DNA of 64,000 nucleotides from Dactylorhiza incarnata (lineage: Eukaryota; Streptophyta; Magnoliopsida; Asparagales; Orchidaceae): contig JAWHQI010000013.1 in the NCBI GenBank assembly GCA_033032865.1, positions 5,642,001 to 5,706,000 on the forward strand, in the 5' to 3' direction. Position numbers and translations under genes: made by a program. Under the pieces are notes generated by a model. That model was given only the letters and a program-made list of their open reading frames with translations. It made no database searches and had not been told where the DNA came from. Positions 9,624 to 20,994 of the stretch are shown piece after piece (the first letter of the stretch is position 1; each line of letters begins with the position of its first letter).

Positions 9624-11597
9624 ATGAGTTCTAAGGACTACGCATCCACCAGACCACCAATGTATAATCTAAATAATTTTACACTCTGGAAAGCCAGAAT
9701 ACAACTTTACATGAACTCCATTGATGAAGAGATTTTTGATGTTATTGTTTCAGGTCCCCAGTCCCAGTCAGAAAAGATGCAAGTGGGACTGTGACTCAAG
9801 AAGATGTCCCTAGATTAGAGTGTACTAATGCTGAAAAGAAGCTGAAGGCATATGATGCCAAGACAATGAATATTCTGGTGTCAACTATGTCAGATGACAT
9901 ATTCAAGAAGGTAGCTGACTGAAGAGATCTGGGAATTCTTGACCAGATTTGTTGATGGTAGCTCAGTGAAAGGAAGGACAGAAAGTCTCTTCTCATATCC
10001 TAATATGAGAACTTTCAAAAGAAAGCTGAAGAAAATGTTGCTGAGATGTATGATAGATTCAACATCATTGTAAATGTGCTTAGGGGGATGGACAAGGAGA
10101 TTTGTCTAACTGAAATAAATGATAAGCTCCTCATTTGCTTCCCAAGCACATGGGACTCAAGGATTTGGGCCATCAGAGAGTCTAGATATCATTGGGAAAT
10201 CACCACAGATGCTCTACTAGACAAGCTCAAATCCTAAGAGCTTTCTACTGAATAGCAGAGCTGAGACAGAAGCCAAGGAGCAGGTCTCAGCTCCTAAAGA
10301 AAGGATGATTGCTCTGAAAGCTGCTGAAGGAGAGCCTTCCTCTTCTAAAGAAGAGATGTTCAATCTCTTAGCTAAAAGATTCAGAAGATGGGTCAAATCT
10401 GAAGACTCTAGAAGGAAGGAAAGAAGCTCATGCAAACCCAGATTTGACAAGACTCCAAAGCATGAGATAATCTGCTTTGCATACAGAAAGCCAGTGCACA
10501 TTGCCCGTGAATGTCCTGAAGAACAAATGGACAGAAGCAGCAATAAGGAGCAGAAGAAAAGTCCTTATTGAAGGAAAAGAAGAAGGGAAGTGGTTTCATA
10601 GCTGAAACCTGGAGTGACACAGAATCTGAGTCAAGCTCCTCTTCATCTGACAGTGATGAAGAAGGTGCTACTGAAGAAGCCTGTCTAATGGCCTTAGAAG
10701 ACTCAACTAAAGAAGATCAGGTATCATTATTTGTAGATTTTGTCTTTCTTCAGAAGATTTCAAAACCTGCTTTAAAGAATTTTGTCAAGATTATATTAAT
10801 CTTCAAAAAGAAACTGAAAAAGTTAAGGAAGAACTAGAAGAACGTAAGAAAGAGAATCTATATTCTATTAATTACGACTTGAGAAATCAACTATATAAAA
10901 AGGAAATAGAAATAGATAAATTAACCAATGCAAATTCAAACTTAAAAGAAAAGCTTACAAAGACAAAAGCCTTTGAAGATTCTCTAAATGGGAGAAGTCA
11001 AAAAATAAACGAAATCTCAGATAATGTCATTAAGAGGTTCAGATATCTTGGATTAGGAGCAGATCCTGCAGTTAGTAATGCAATTTCTAACAAACCTACA
11101 TGGTAAAAACCAGTAGCATTTGTTAAATCTAGTAAGAGTCAATTGAATCAATGCATTGAAACTTGTGAAGAATTGCATAATCATCCTGAAAAAATTACAA
11201 TATTTAATAGGGTGAACATAAATAATCAATAAGGAAAACTAGGTAAAAATTCTTTAGAAAATACATAAACAACAATCATCCTGATAATCTCACTATATTT
11301 AATAAAGTGAATCTTAATAATGAGAAGAACACTATAGGCAAGAACAATTCAGAGAAACCAATGAACCACAATCAAAAGACTAAAATCAAAAGAAAAATCA
11401 TTAGGCATTCTACAGATCTACTGTATAAAGATGAATTCTATGCTAACTACAAGTATCAAGATAAAAAATATTGGTCTAATAGACCTATTTTCTGTCATCC
11501 AAAAGGGAATCATGAAAGACCACTTTACTTTTTCATATCACCCTATAATGGTAAAATCAAAGGGCCCAAGGTAACCTGGGTACCCTCTAATGTTTGA
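9624..11597 (+). pseudogene. Family A gag (plus copy), broken
   Basis: It starts with ATG at 9624 (MSSKDYASTRPP, then LWKARIQLYM). After several shifts it reads CFPSTWDSRIWAIRES (10138), the knuckle region ICFAYRKPVHIAREC (second Cys is Tyr) near 10470, and FIAETWSDTESE followed by Ser and acidic runs. A Lys/Glu-rich coiled-coil-like stretch (10740-11100) follows, and it ends GPKVTWVPSNV at 11597. The same order exists in the better preserved minus copy (41064-39266). It would be the capsid/nucleocapsid protein of the particle. Confidence 0.8.
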
Positions 11598-12273
11598 ATT
11601 ACATGTGCAGGAAAACTTAGGGTCCCTTCCTCAGAGATATTGTAGGGAAAGGGAAAAACTAACTCTTCAACATGGAACTTCAAATAATCAAAAGGGAGTG
11701 ACTTCTTTTCTAAAAACTCTTGATGTTGCATTCTAATTCATACATATAATCTTACAAATGCTAATTTCAATAAACACTATTGCAGGAAAAAATAGCAAAA
11801 ATTTCCTAAAGAAATACAACTGTAGATTCAGTGTTACGTCGAATAGAATTTGGCGCACCGTCGAGTTCTACTCGACGTTAGCTCCGAGAGCCTCCTGAGA
11901 TAGATAATTCGAAGAGCATTCGACACAACGTCAAATACATATCGACGCATGCGTCAATTTAATAATTGTTGTATAATTTTGAAGTCACGTCGATTACAAA
12001 TCAATGCAAAGTCGACATGCCAAGCGTGCGTAGTTTTGCTTCTAGAAGCTACTTCGATACATTTTGGCCCGCTGAATTTACTCCTTTTTGACGTTTCTTC
12101 GAAGACAACCCTAAGTTATGACGAATCGTCTTCTTTTAAGCAACTAAGTCGTTAGATCATATTACGCTTTTGAATTTTCTATCTCTTGCTTTCTTGCTCT
12201 CCAGCTCTCTTGCGTTCTTGCTCTTGCTTCTTTCTCTCTTTCTTGTTTCTCTTCTGCAGGTACTACAGAATTA
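11598..12273 (+). other. Spacer between family A gag and ORF2, LTR-like words and splice acceptor
   Basis: No frame here is supported. The middle (11820-12130) carries GTCGA-type words like those in the LTR. The end (12170-12259) is a long pyrimidine run closing with TTCTCTTCTGCAG, a strong plant splice-acceptor form, directly before ORF2. The same arrangement is in the minus copy (acceptor at 38606). This suggests ORF2 is expressed from a spliced RNA (inference). Confidence 0.6.
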
Positions 12274-13836
12274 ATAGCTCCTCCTAAAGTTAATTCTGGA
12301 TTTGATGTGGATATATAATCTTTCAATGCTGCTTCTGACAATTACAAGGGAATTCTCAGGTTATTTCAAACTGCCGAGATGACGAACTTAATTTCAACAA
12401 GATGCAAAATATATGATATGGAATTAACAGAATTAAAAGATAACATCCATATTGGAGATGATGGATCCCTCTATGGAAGAATCACAAGCAACAACAATTA
12501 ATATCACAGAGGAGATGTTGAGACTCACATTTGATCTACCAGAAGGTGAGGACTCGGATGAACTGACAGGGGCAGAGATCAGCAATGTACTACAGATAAT
12601 GAAGTTCAACAGAGAGAAGGCAATTAATTTGAAGAATAATGATGTTTCAGAGGAATATAGGTTCCTGGCTGATATTGTATGGAAAGTCTTACTGTGTAAG
12701 ATTTCTGCACATGATGCGATTTCCAATCAACAACTGCAAATTATGGGAATACTGGTCCTTAATAAAAGAATCCATTATGGGAGGTGCCTCCTGAAGATGA
12801 TTAGTCATAAGTTTGCTCATAAGGAAAATGCATACATGAGAATAATGAGTCAAGTCCTGCTTCATCATTACCCAATGGTATGAAAATCAAAAGGAGTGCC
12901 CATTCCTCCTAGAAAAAGAATTAATATAGGTATTTTCGCCAAATGGACCAGACAAATTTTGAAGCCTGGTCAAGCTGCACCCTCTCCTCCTCCTTCTCCA
13001 TCTCAAGACCCTATAACAGTACTACCAGACATAACAGAAGTACCTGCATTAAGGACCACTACTTAACAACAACCACAATCTACCACAACTCTAGATACAA
13101 TCTTCACCCCTCCTGTAGAAAACCTCACAGTCATACCTCCTATTTCTCTAGACCATCCACAATCACCTCCATAAATTAACCAATCTTCTACACCTATTGA
13201 TACACCCTCTACATCCCATCCTACCCACTTCTTTGATTTAGATCAAGCAATCTTTAAAGCAGTGGGGCTGGCCACTGGGACTTTTACTAATCTACTACTT
13301 ACTCAAGCAAGAAAGTTCAAGAAAAAATACTCTCAGATAGAGAAAGAATAGAAAGATTCATAGGAATCTTTTTAGTCGATCAAGTAGCTGATATCTTCCT
13401 CCAAGGTTTTAAAGGCTTTCTTAACCTCACTGGCCAGTAAGGTTCAGAAGGGGGAGAATGTTGAAGAAAAAGGAGGAAGTGCTTGATCAAAATCAGGAAA
13501 TGATTGCCCAAGAAGAGGAGTTTGGGGCAGATCTGGAGATACCAACACAAATCCAGGGGGAGCTGCATGCATTAACTAGGGGGAGCCCCTCACCAATGAA
13601 CAGATCTCAGAAGATGAATAACTATTAGAAGAAGTCACAAACATTGCTAAAGAGGCTGCCCAGATAACTCAAGATGCTGCACTAATTCAGGGGGAGTTTC
13701 ACAAAGAAGATGACAAAGAAGATGACAAAGAAGATGACAAGGTTGCTGAAAAGGAGATGAGCCCCGGGTGTTTCCACCTAGAAAAGTGACACTACAGGTT
13801 TTCTCAAGGAAGAGTAAAAACCCTCCAAAAGAATAG
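12274..13836 (+). pseudogene. Family A ORF2, plant transposon-protein-like domain (plus copy)
   Basis: The frame begins at ATA 12274, where the minus copy has ATG, and reads through several stops to TAG at 13834-13836. The best block (12452-12883) holds FLADIVWKVLLCKISAHDA, QQLQIMGILV and AYMRIMSQVLLHHYPMV. I recognise this as the domain often called putative plant transposon protein (recollection, no search). A Pro/Thr-rich linker, an acidic DDKEDDKEDDK repeat and a basic end (VFSRKSKN) follow. Its function is unknown to me. In its place between gag and the 3' LTR one would expect pol. Confidence 0.65.
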
Positions 13837-14045
13837 TATTATACATGTAATCAGTAAAAGAACAATTTCTATTATAACACCATGAGGATATAGTTATGGG
13901 AAACAATCTGATCAATTGGAAGTTTATCATATGGTCTATACTTCTATTCAATGTCATTTTGGTTTATTGTATATTTGTTTGTACTCAATATTATTTATCA
14001 GTATGATTGAAATCACTTAGACTATTTGTAAAAGTTCCTAAGATA

Positions 14046-14057
14046 AATAGGGGGAGA
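14046..14057 (+). other. Polypurine tract of family A
   Basis: AATAGGGGGAGAT lies directly before the 3' LTR start TGTTAGGAAAACACCC. The minus copy has the same motif at 36655-36668. Confidence 0.75.
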
Positions 14058-14058
14058 T

Positions 14059-14474
14059 TGTTAGGAAAACACCCTTTGATTTATTTTACAAATTATATAC
14101 AAGTAATTTCATTTTCTAGGATTAATTACCCATGTTATATAGAGAGGGTAATTTGGTCATTAGATATCCTTGGATGTCACACTCTAATTAGGGTGTCAAA
14201 GACCAATCCAAAAAGAGTAAAAAATTCAGTTGATTTAAATCTGCGTCGAATAGAAGTCGACGCAGCTTTGACTGCAAGTCAAAGTAACTTCGAATAGAAA
14301 TAAGAATAACTCAGACTGAAGTCGATGTATGTGTTGAATTCGATGCAACGTCAAGATGTACTCGACACAAAAGATAGAGTCAGTCGAAGCAGATTTTGAA
14401 GTCGACGCAACTTGGACTTACATTCAACGCAGAAGGAAGAGCTCTGAGTTTAAGATTTCATCTCGACGGATATG
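14059..14474 (+). repeat. Family A 3' LTR, first 416 bp
   Basis: It starts TGTTAGGAAAACACCC and follows the 5' LTR closely, including the GTCGACGCA words, until CTCGACGGATATG. There TR-GAG1 begins. The remaining ~1.2 kb of this LTR is not found on the far side of TR-GAG1. Confidence 0.85.
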
Positions 14475-15947
14475 TGATGCGTATTCGGCAAGTGAACCAG
14501 TCGCTGTCAAGTAATAAATTTGAGAATCGCTTCCCCGAATATCATCTCTCAAGGAATGCAGGTTCTGGTGAACGAAACGCGTGGTGAATCGATTGTTACA
14601 CGAGCGAATAAAGTAAAAAACAAGGGCATTGTGATTTGGTTCCTAAGCTAATGCGGAAAAGAGAGATGCGGGTCAAAACTCCGCTTCACAAGGTGGGATG
14701 GATGCAACGGCCGCGATGCCGTGCTTCGGGAGGCGCGTGGAAGGAAAGTAACTGTGATGGGTGAGGGTCGCACACACCTCTTCTCCAAGCATCACCACTA
14801 GTAATTGCTAGGGCTTCACACACAACGAACTCAGAAAATCACAACAAGGAAAATGCTATTCTCACACCACCGCATCATTGCACATGAACATCATAAAAGA
14901 TCTATGACATTAAGCTAATCAATAGTTCATTACAACAACACTAAGAAAACACAAGCATCAAGTTTAGAGAGGACCAATAGGAAGATGTCACCGCATCTTG
15001 GGTTCTCGGCCGGAATGAGAGGTTGTCGGGCTCTCTTCGGGCTCGGCCCTCAGATGGTGTGCGGACTCGATGGAGGCTATCACCGCTCCAATGACCTACA
15101 ACACTTCTGTGGCTTCCCACGATGAGGAATGCTTGAACACTTGGTGGAGAATGCTTGCTAACGCTCCCGAATGGAAGAATGGTGGTGGAAATTGCCGGAA
15201 AATGGTCTCCTTGGTGGTGGAGGTGAAGGAGAATCCTTCAGACCTCAGAAACGGCGGGAAGGACATGATTTCCCGCTCCCACGGAGAGCTCTCTCGTTGA
15301 CTGCGGCTTATCCTGCTTTATATACTAAACAGGCAGAAAAATGGTCACGCATGGTCGAACGCACGACCGTGCGTGAACCGTGCGTTATTAAATGATAAAT
15401 TCAGACTTGAGGGAGACGCTGCGCCGCCCGTGCGTTTTACTCACCCACGGGAAAATACGCCCGTGCGTAAAAATGCACGGGTAAATTCAGAATGACTAAA
15501 AACAGGAGGAAATAGGCCGACCGTGCGTTTTACTCACACACGGGCAAATCCGCCCGTGCGTAAAAACGCATGGGTAAACTCAGATTGTCCGTTTTCTACC
15601 CAGATACAGACGCACGATCGCAACCGTCCGTGCATCAAGGAAACGCACGACCGTGCGATATGCACAGACATAAATTTTGGGAGAAAATGGGACGATCCGG
15701 CCACCTGCACATAAGACATACCAGCTGGGAATACACCTCCAGCACCAAATAAACATAGAAAAAGGATTGGGGAGCACCATGTGCTTACCCCCAATAACAA
15801 GAAGCGCAAATGCACACCGAAAAGGGCCTAAGAGTGCACCTAGCAGGGAATAAGAAATATGGTCGTAAACATACCTAAAGTGTGGTGCATCGACTAGAAA
15901 TACGGCCCAGATGAGTCGATAAATGTGTATATAAATGGGACTCATCA
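14475..15947 (-). repeat. TR-GAG1 3' LTR, full length
   Basis: This LTR is 1473 bp. On the plus strand it begins TGATGCGTATTCGG and ends GACTCATCA, so in element sense it runs TGATGAGTCC to CGCATCA. The upstream third (15330-15660) is dense in ACGCACGACCGTGCGT words. A TATA motif in element sense lies at 15325-15318. The target repeat on the left would be ATATG (14470-14474), but the right end is lost so it cannot be checked. Confidence 0.8.
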
Positions 15948-15962
15948 TACCCCCAGACTTAA
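15948..15962 (-). other. Polypurine tract of TR-GAG1
   Basis: In element sense AAGTCTGGGGGTA sits directly before the LTR start TGATGAGTCC. Confidence 0.7.
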
Positions 15963-17948
15963 CCATTTGCACGTCTCGGGCAAACTACTCCGCTCTCCTA
16001 TCGGAACAATTGGATGTTAGAGTATGATTGAGTGGTGGAGACTCATGCGAAGTCGCATGCTCACCGGCGTAGAAATACATTAGAATAGAATTTAACTCAA
16101 AATTATATTTAACTATTTCTAAAATAGTAATTTGAAATCTAATTTACTTGGATGGTGAATCCCGGTGAATCTTTCGGTCACGCACAAGGGAAAATAGCGT
16201 GACTAATGAGTAGAATATTGCTCGAATCAAAGCTCGGGACAATCTCCTAAGAAATCCATCAAAGTCGGTGTCCATAGGCTTGCACGTTCGCACTCTCTCT
16301 ACTGCATGAGACGACTCGTATCTAAAATCAATAGGACTTATGGGTTAGGATTGGGCTTAGGTTGAGTTTAGGCTAGATAAGTAGAAGGACGATAGGAATC
16401 GCACTCAACATAACCTGAGCACTCAAGAGAATAAGAATCACCAAGACAACACTTTCAAGAACTACACAACACCCCCAGACTTCAACTGAATACTAGGTGT
16501 GTGCTAAGCCAATCATACTTTGTCTCTGTCGAGAGAATGTAATTGAAAGTTCGTTTTGAACAATTTTTCTTCTTTTTCTCTTTTTTTTTCTCGACAGAAT
16601 TTCTTTTGTAGGCGCACTAAAAACTTCTCCTTCAGCTTTTTCAAAGCTATCATACAACACGGAGATGACACCAAACATGATAGATATATAAATTTCTTTC
16701 AGCTTATTTTTTGGTGCGAAAATGGGCTTGGCCGTATGGCTTTGGTGACATTTTGGTGGAGCTAAACAAGGAGGAAAGGTAGGCTCAAGTGGGCTTGCAA
16801 AGGTGATTACATTGGTAAGGATTTCAAAAGCACAAACGGATCATGAAATGGCCTATATCACACTTTATAACGAGTACTTCAACGCAATCGTTTCAAGAGT
16901 CACCTAGTGCAAGTTCTAGCCACCGAGAAAGGTTGTCCTTCCTTCCGACCCTAGTAATAAGCTACTACTAGTCCAGCTACACTCGACCCTATGCTACTGT
17001 TGGATTCACCGGATTCACCACTAAGTAAAATAAATTGCAGCAACTATAATAGAAATACTTAAATTACAACATTGAATTTTATTCTACTCTAATTGAATTT
17101 CTAGGCGTGACGGGAGCACTCGACTAGAGCACTACTCGAGTCGACATTTTTCTCCACCCTTCACTCCTACACTAACAATCCAATTCTTACGAGCGGGGAA
17201 CCTCACAGCAATACCCAATAAGCACGCGTGATCAAGTGCACGTGTACTAGGTGCAAGTGTACGCAGTGTGCACAATACAATTGAAAATTCCTAACTCAGC
17301 ACATTCTAACATGCTATGCAAAGTGTGTGCACGTGCATAGCTCGATCCCTCCCCCAGACTTGATCAAAACTAAATAAAATAGGGAATTCTGGAATAAGGA
17401 GAATACGGGTAGAGTGGACCTATGCTCATAAATGAGCATGCCAGAAGTGCGGTAATTCCCTTTTTTTTTTAATTATCTCCTTCCTCATCCACCACGCGAG
17501 AGCTTTAACCTGTGATGTTAGCAAACAGAAAAATAACAGAACTAAAAGAAATAGACTAAGCAAAGGGAACCGGGTGGTTCCCATGGGTTGTCTCCCAAGA
17601 AGCCCTTTTGTTTAACGTCCTTAAGGTGGACTAAATACCTGTATTAAAGCATAGTTCATAAAGTCTAGGAATAAGCAAAAACTAATAAATCCTAATTATT
17701 ATTACAAGCTCAAAACAAATCAGCTATAAGCTGATTTGAAGTGGTAACAACTGATGAAAGAAAAAGGTCCGGGGACGTGGAAGTAGGGGTGGAAATTAAG
17801 TAGGATGCTCAGCCTCCAACCCTAAATCTCCTCCTTTTTCGCTCTCTTCTTCTCCTCCAGTATTATGTCTTCAAAGAAGAACCGATTGCCCCTTGTAACC
17901 AATCCTCAAAGGGAAGCACCAATGATGATGAGGAAATAAGATGTTTCT
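15963..17948 (-). other. TR-GAG1 internal region without recognisable gene
   Basis: About 2 kb with only short broken frames. Part is T-rich (16556-16590) and part holds short GTGCA-rich runs (17220-17340). At 17565-17630, in element sense, it can be read as DVKQKGFLGDNPWEPPG. This resembles a block I recall from the 3' regions of Athila/Tat elements, so this may be a decayed remnant of a pol-bearing ancestor. Support is memory only. Confidence 0.4.
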
Positions 17949-18866
17949 TCACAGTCCTTCCTCATCCCGCCAGGCTTTCGGCTCCTCCATGCATAAGGTC
18001 TGGTCAACCGGAGGAGGGTCATCCTGCATCCTTGTACATAACGAAAGGGGGTCAGGAAATAAATTGGAAGAAAAACTAAAAGAAATCTCATCTGAGGGGA
18101 TAATCCCGACTTCATCCCCCGTAGGGTGTGGCAATGACAAACTAATGATATCATCAAAGATTTCACTTGACTCAACAGCACACGCAATGGCCTCCTCTAT
18201 AACTTGGACTTCTTCGCTCTGGACCAAAATGGTTGCTTCAGCACACTCGAGACTGTCCGCCTCCATGAGAGTGGGCACGACACTGCTCAGGTCTGCACCA
18301 TCCTGCAACTTGGTCTCAACAATAGCATCATAAATAGATGTAGTTTTGTGCATAGTGGGAGAAAACGTGCTACTTGAGAGTTCGGGCTCACTCTCCACAC
18401 AAGGGCACAAATCCATGCAAAGTGGTATATGAACCGAAGAGGTATGGGGAGTCGCATCAGAAACAGAGTCTTGAGGGACACTAATGCACGTGTCGATTCC
18501 AGAGACTTCAAAGAGTGAAGGTGGAAGTGACACGTAGCTAGAGGAAGAGGCTGTGCTCGCAGAAACCGAAGATGGGATGATCCGGATATCCGGCTCATAA
18601 TCATCCTCCAATTGTCGAAGGTAATCAGCACAGTCCTTCAAGGCATGCTCTCTACTTTTGCAAAATAAACACTGCTTCAACAGCTTCACCGACACCCAAG
18701 GTGCGGCAGCCGCATAAAAGTGCGACAACAGAGGTGCAGTAGAGTTGCTAAAAGATTTATGGGCTCCGTACAATTTCTGAACGACACCATACTCTTCGGG
18801 ACACCTATCACTAGCATGGGATGTGTCCCCATACCAACGACATCGGATATTCAAATGCGCCCACAT
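17949..18866 (-). CDS. Twin zinc-knuckle protein of TR-GAG1
   Basis: Open for 305 codons, starting at ATG 18866 (MWAHLNIRCRWYG), about 100 bp after the primer site. Knuckle 1 is CRWYGDTSHASDRC, spaced CX2YX4HX4C, so the second Cys is lost. Knuckle 2 is CLFCKSREHALKDC, a perfect CX2CX4HX4C. EPDIRI follows and then a long Ser- and acid-rich tail without further motifs. No capsid domain precedes the knuckles, unlike normal gag. The product would bind nucleic acid, possibly the element's own RNA (inference). The related TR-GAG2 pseudogene keeps CHWC in knuckle 1. Confidence 0.7.
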   Translation of the reverse strand: MWAHLNIRCRWYGDTSHASDRCPEEYGVVQKLYGAHKSFSNSTAPLLSHFYAAAAPWVSVKLLKQCLFCKSREHALKDCADYLRQLEDDYEPDIRIIPSSVSASTASSSSYVSLPPSLFEVSGIDTCISVPQDSVSDATPHTSSVHIPLCMDLCPCVESEPELSSSTFSPTMHKTTSIYDAIVETKLQDGADLSSVVPTLMEADSLECAEATILVQSEEVQVIEEAIACAVESSEIFDDIISLSLPHPTGDEVGIIPSDEISFSFSSNLFPDPLSLCTRMQDDPPPVDQTLCMEEPKAWRDEEGL

Positions 18867-18969
18867 GACACAGAAGAAGAAAATAGCGTACTAAAGAATA
18901 AATTAAAGAAAAGAAAAGACTCAATCGAAAACAATCGATTCACAACCAACATCTCATCACGCCTGCATT

Positions 18970-18991
18970 CCCCGACAACGACGCCAAAAAC
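18970..18991 (-). other. Primer binding site of TR-GAG1
   Basis: In element sense TTTGGCGTCGTTGTCGGGG follows the 5' LTR end within a few bases. It is one or two bases from the TTTGGCGCCGTTGCCGGGG site of Athila-type Ty3 elements. TR-GAG2 has TTTGGCACCATTGTTGGGG at 20337. Confidence 0.75.
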
Positions 18992-18992
18992 T

Positions 18993-19842
18993 TGATGCGT
19001 ATTCGGCAAGTGCACCGGTCGCTGTCAAGTAATAAATTTGGGAATCGCTTCCTCGAATATTGTCTCTCAAATAATGTAGGTTTTGGTGGACGAAACGCGT
19101 GGTGAATCGATTGTTACACGAGCGAATAAAGTAAAAACAAGGGCATTGTGATTTGGTTCCTAAGCTAATGCGGAAAAGAGAGATGCGGGTCAAAACTTCG
19201 CTTCGCAAGGTGGGATGGATGCAACGGCTGTGATGTCGTGCTTCGGGAGGCGCGTGGATGGAAAGTAACTGTGACGGGTGAGGGTCGCACACACCTCTTC
19301 TCCAAGCATCACCACTAGCAATTGCTAGGGCTTCACACACAACGAACTCAAAAAATCACAACAAGGAAAATGCTATTCTCACACCACCGCATCATTGCAA
19401 ATGAACATCATAAAAGATATATGACATTAAGCTAATCAATAGTTCCTTACAACAACACAAAGAAAACACAAGCATCAAGTTTAGAGAGGACCAATAGGAA
19501 GATGTCACCACATCTTGGGTTCTCGGCCGGAATGAGAGGTTGTCGGGCTCTCTCTGGGCTCGGCCCTCAGATGGTGTGCGGACTCGATGGAGGCAGTCAC
19601 CGCTCCAATGACCTACAACACTTCTATGGCTTCCCACGACGAGGAATGCTTGAACACTTGGTGGAGAATGCTTGCTAACGCTCCCGAATGGAAGAATGGT
19701 GGTGGAAATCGCCGGAAAATGGTCTCCTTGGTGGTGGAGGTGAAGGAGAAGCCTTCAGACCTCAGAAACGGCGGGAAGGACCTGATTTCCCGCTCCCACA
19801 GAGAGCTCTCTCGTTGACTGCGGCTTATCCTGCTTTATATAC
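18993..19842 (-). repeat. TR-GAG1 5' LTR, truncated
   Basis: It matches the first ~850 plus-strand bases of the left LTR, from TGATGCGTATTCGG to TTATATACT, and ends within the TATA motif. The roughly 620 bp of upstream region present in the other LTR is missing, and a family A LTR fragment follows directly. Confidence 0.8.
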
Positions 19843-20234
19843 TCAGAGCTCTTTCCTTCTGCGTTGAAGGTAAGTCCAAGTTGCATCGACTTCAAAATCT
19901 GCTTCGATTGACTCTATCTTCTACGTCGAGTACATCTCGACGTTGCATTGACTTCAACGTATACATTGACTTTAGTCTGAGTTATTCTTACTTCTATTCG
20001 AAGTTACTTCAACTTCTAGTCGAAGTTGCGTCGACTTGTATTCGACGCAGGTTTAACTCAACTAAATTTTTCACTCTTTTGGACTGGTCTTTGACACCCT
20101 AATTAGAGTGTGACATCCTAGGACATCAAATAACCAAATTACCCTCTCTATACAACATGGGTAATTAATCCTAGTTGATGAAATCAGTTCTATATAATTT
20201 TTAAGATAAATCAAAGGGTGTTTTTCCCAACAAT
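19843..20234 (-). repeat. Family A LTR, first 390 bp (minus copy 1)
   Basis: Complement of the start of the family A LTR: in element sense it starts TGTTGGGAAAAACACCC at 20234 and runs to AAGAGCTCTGAG at 19843. It is the missing beginning of the LTR whose end is at 6948-7875. The plus family A copy and TR-GAG1 lie between, and about 330 bp of this LTR has been lost at the junction. Confidence 0.75.
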
Positions 20235-20994
20235 AACTCCAACCCACCGTGTTCCACGTGAGATCGATACTAGGGGGTAACTCCTCATTTTATATTACTT
20301 GTAAGACTGATGCACTTGTCGAGTTCGCATCAAGTTTTTGGCACCATTGTTGGGGAACACGACACATGTGAGTTTCTGGAGAGAGAGTTGAGAGAAAGAA
20401 ATTCTTCGAGTTGTATACAACATCCTCTTTATTTTTTTGTTGTTTTCCTTGCTTTTAATTTGAAATACCTTTTTTTTTAATTTTATTTCTTCCTAATCTA
20501 TTTCAAAGTTCTTAGAACAGGTTATCCGTGTTCGATATAGTAGTGCAGTTCTATTTTTGCAAAGAAATTTTATTTTTATATCCACTTCCGATCCAAAATG
20601 AACACAAATGTTAAATGCCATTGGTGCGGATCCTTTAGGCATATCTTCGAGCAATGTATTGTGGGAAGTATTGAGCATAAAGCAATGTGTGCACTAGAGG
20701 GGAGACCTGATCATAGGCCTATTAATTTAGAATGTTTCATTCGTGCATCTGCCTATAACACTTCATATCATTATGCAACCGACTTGCCCCACAATAAATA
20801 GTTTCTCGACCTTATGAATCGACTCCTTGGACATTGAGAAGTAATGCTAAGAAGTGCTTGTTTGGTCAAAGTATAGATCACGCATTGAAGGATTGCTCAC
20901 TTATAAAAGAAAAATTGAGGAAGATGAAGAACCAGACATCCGGATCGTGTCTACTTCCTATTTGGACAACACTCCTTCAGCCTCTGATATGCTT
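20235..20994 (+). mobile_element. TR-GAG2: relative of TR-GAG1, 5' part
   Basis: It has a short LTR end (20235-20332, ending GTTCGCATCA and similar to the TR-GAG1 LTR end), a primer site (20337 on), a 240-bp leader, and a zinc-knuckle pseudogene. The left part of the LTR is displaced by the minus family A element. The right part is cut by Copia D at 20995. Confidence 0.7.
20598..20994 (+). pseudogene. Twin zinc-knuckle protein of TR-GAG2
   Basis: It starts at ATG 20598 (MNTNVKCHWCGS). Knuckle 1, CHWCGSFRHIFEQC, is a perfect CX2CX4HX4C. A stop at 20799-20801 and shifts follow. Knuckle 2 reads CLFGQSIDHALKDC, with the second Cys changed to Gly. The continuation EEDEEPDIRIVSTSY in another frame matches EDDYEPDIRIIPSS of TR-GAG1. 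Homology with TR-GAG1 is therefore supported along the whole stretch. It is interrupted by the Copia D LTR. Confidence 0.7.

Larger units (their letters stand above)
7876..14474 (+). mobile_element. Family A pol-less Copia-like element (plus copy)
   Basis: The order is 5' LTR (7876-9528), Met-tRNA primer site, gag (9624-11597), a 0.7-kb spacer, ORF2 (12274-13836), polypurine tract and a 3' LTR broken at 14474. No protease, integrase, RT or RNase H motif appears in any frame between 9624 and 14058. The primer site, long LTR and gag type place it with SIRE/Maximus-like Copia elements (inference). It would need enzymes from a relative. It is inserted in the LTR of another family A copy lying in the opposite direction. 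Confidence 0.8.
14475..19842 (-). mobile_element. TR-GAG1: pol-less element with zinc-knuckle ORF
   Basis: This minus-strand element has its 5' LTR on the right (truncated, 18993-19842), a primer site at 18970-18991, one ORF (18866-17949), about 2 kb without a clear gene, a polypurine tract, and a 3' LTR (15947-14475). The primer site (TTTGGCGTCGTTGTCGGGG) is of the type found in Athila/Tat Ty3 elements. No pol motif is visible in any frame. It resembles what has been called TR-GAG or LARD; the ORF, two knuckles and no capsid part, is unusual. Confidence 0.75.

Noticed and set aside
17941..18333. 130-codon plus-strand ORF
   Set aside because: Antisense of the TR-GAG1 zinc-knuckle ORF.
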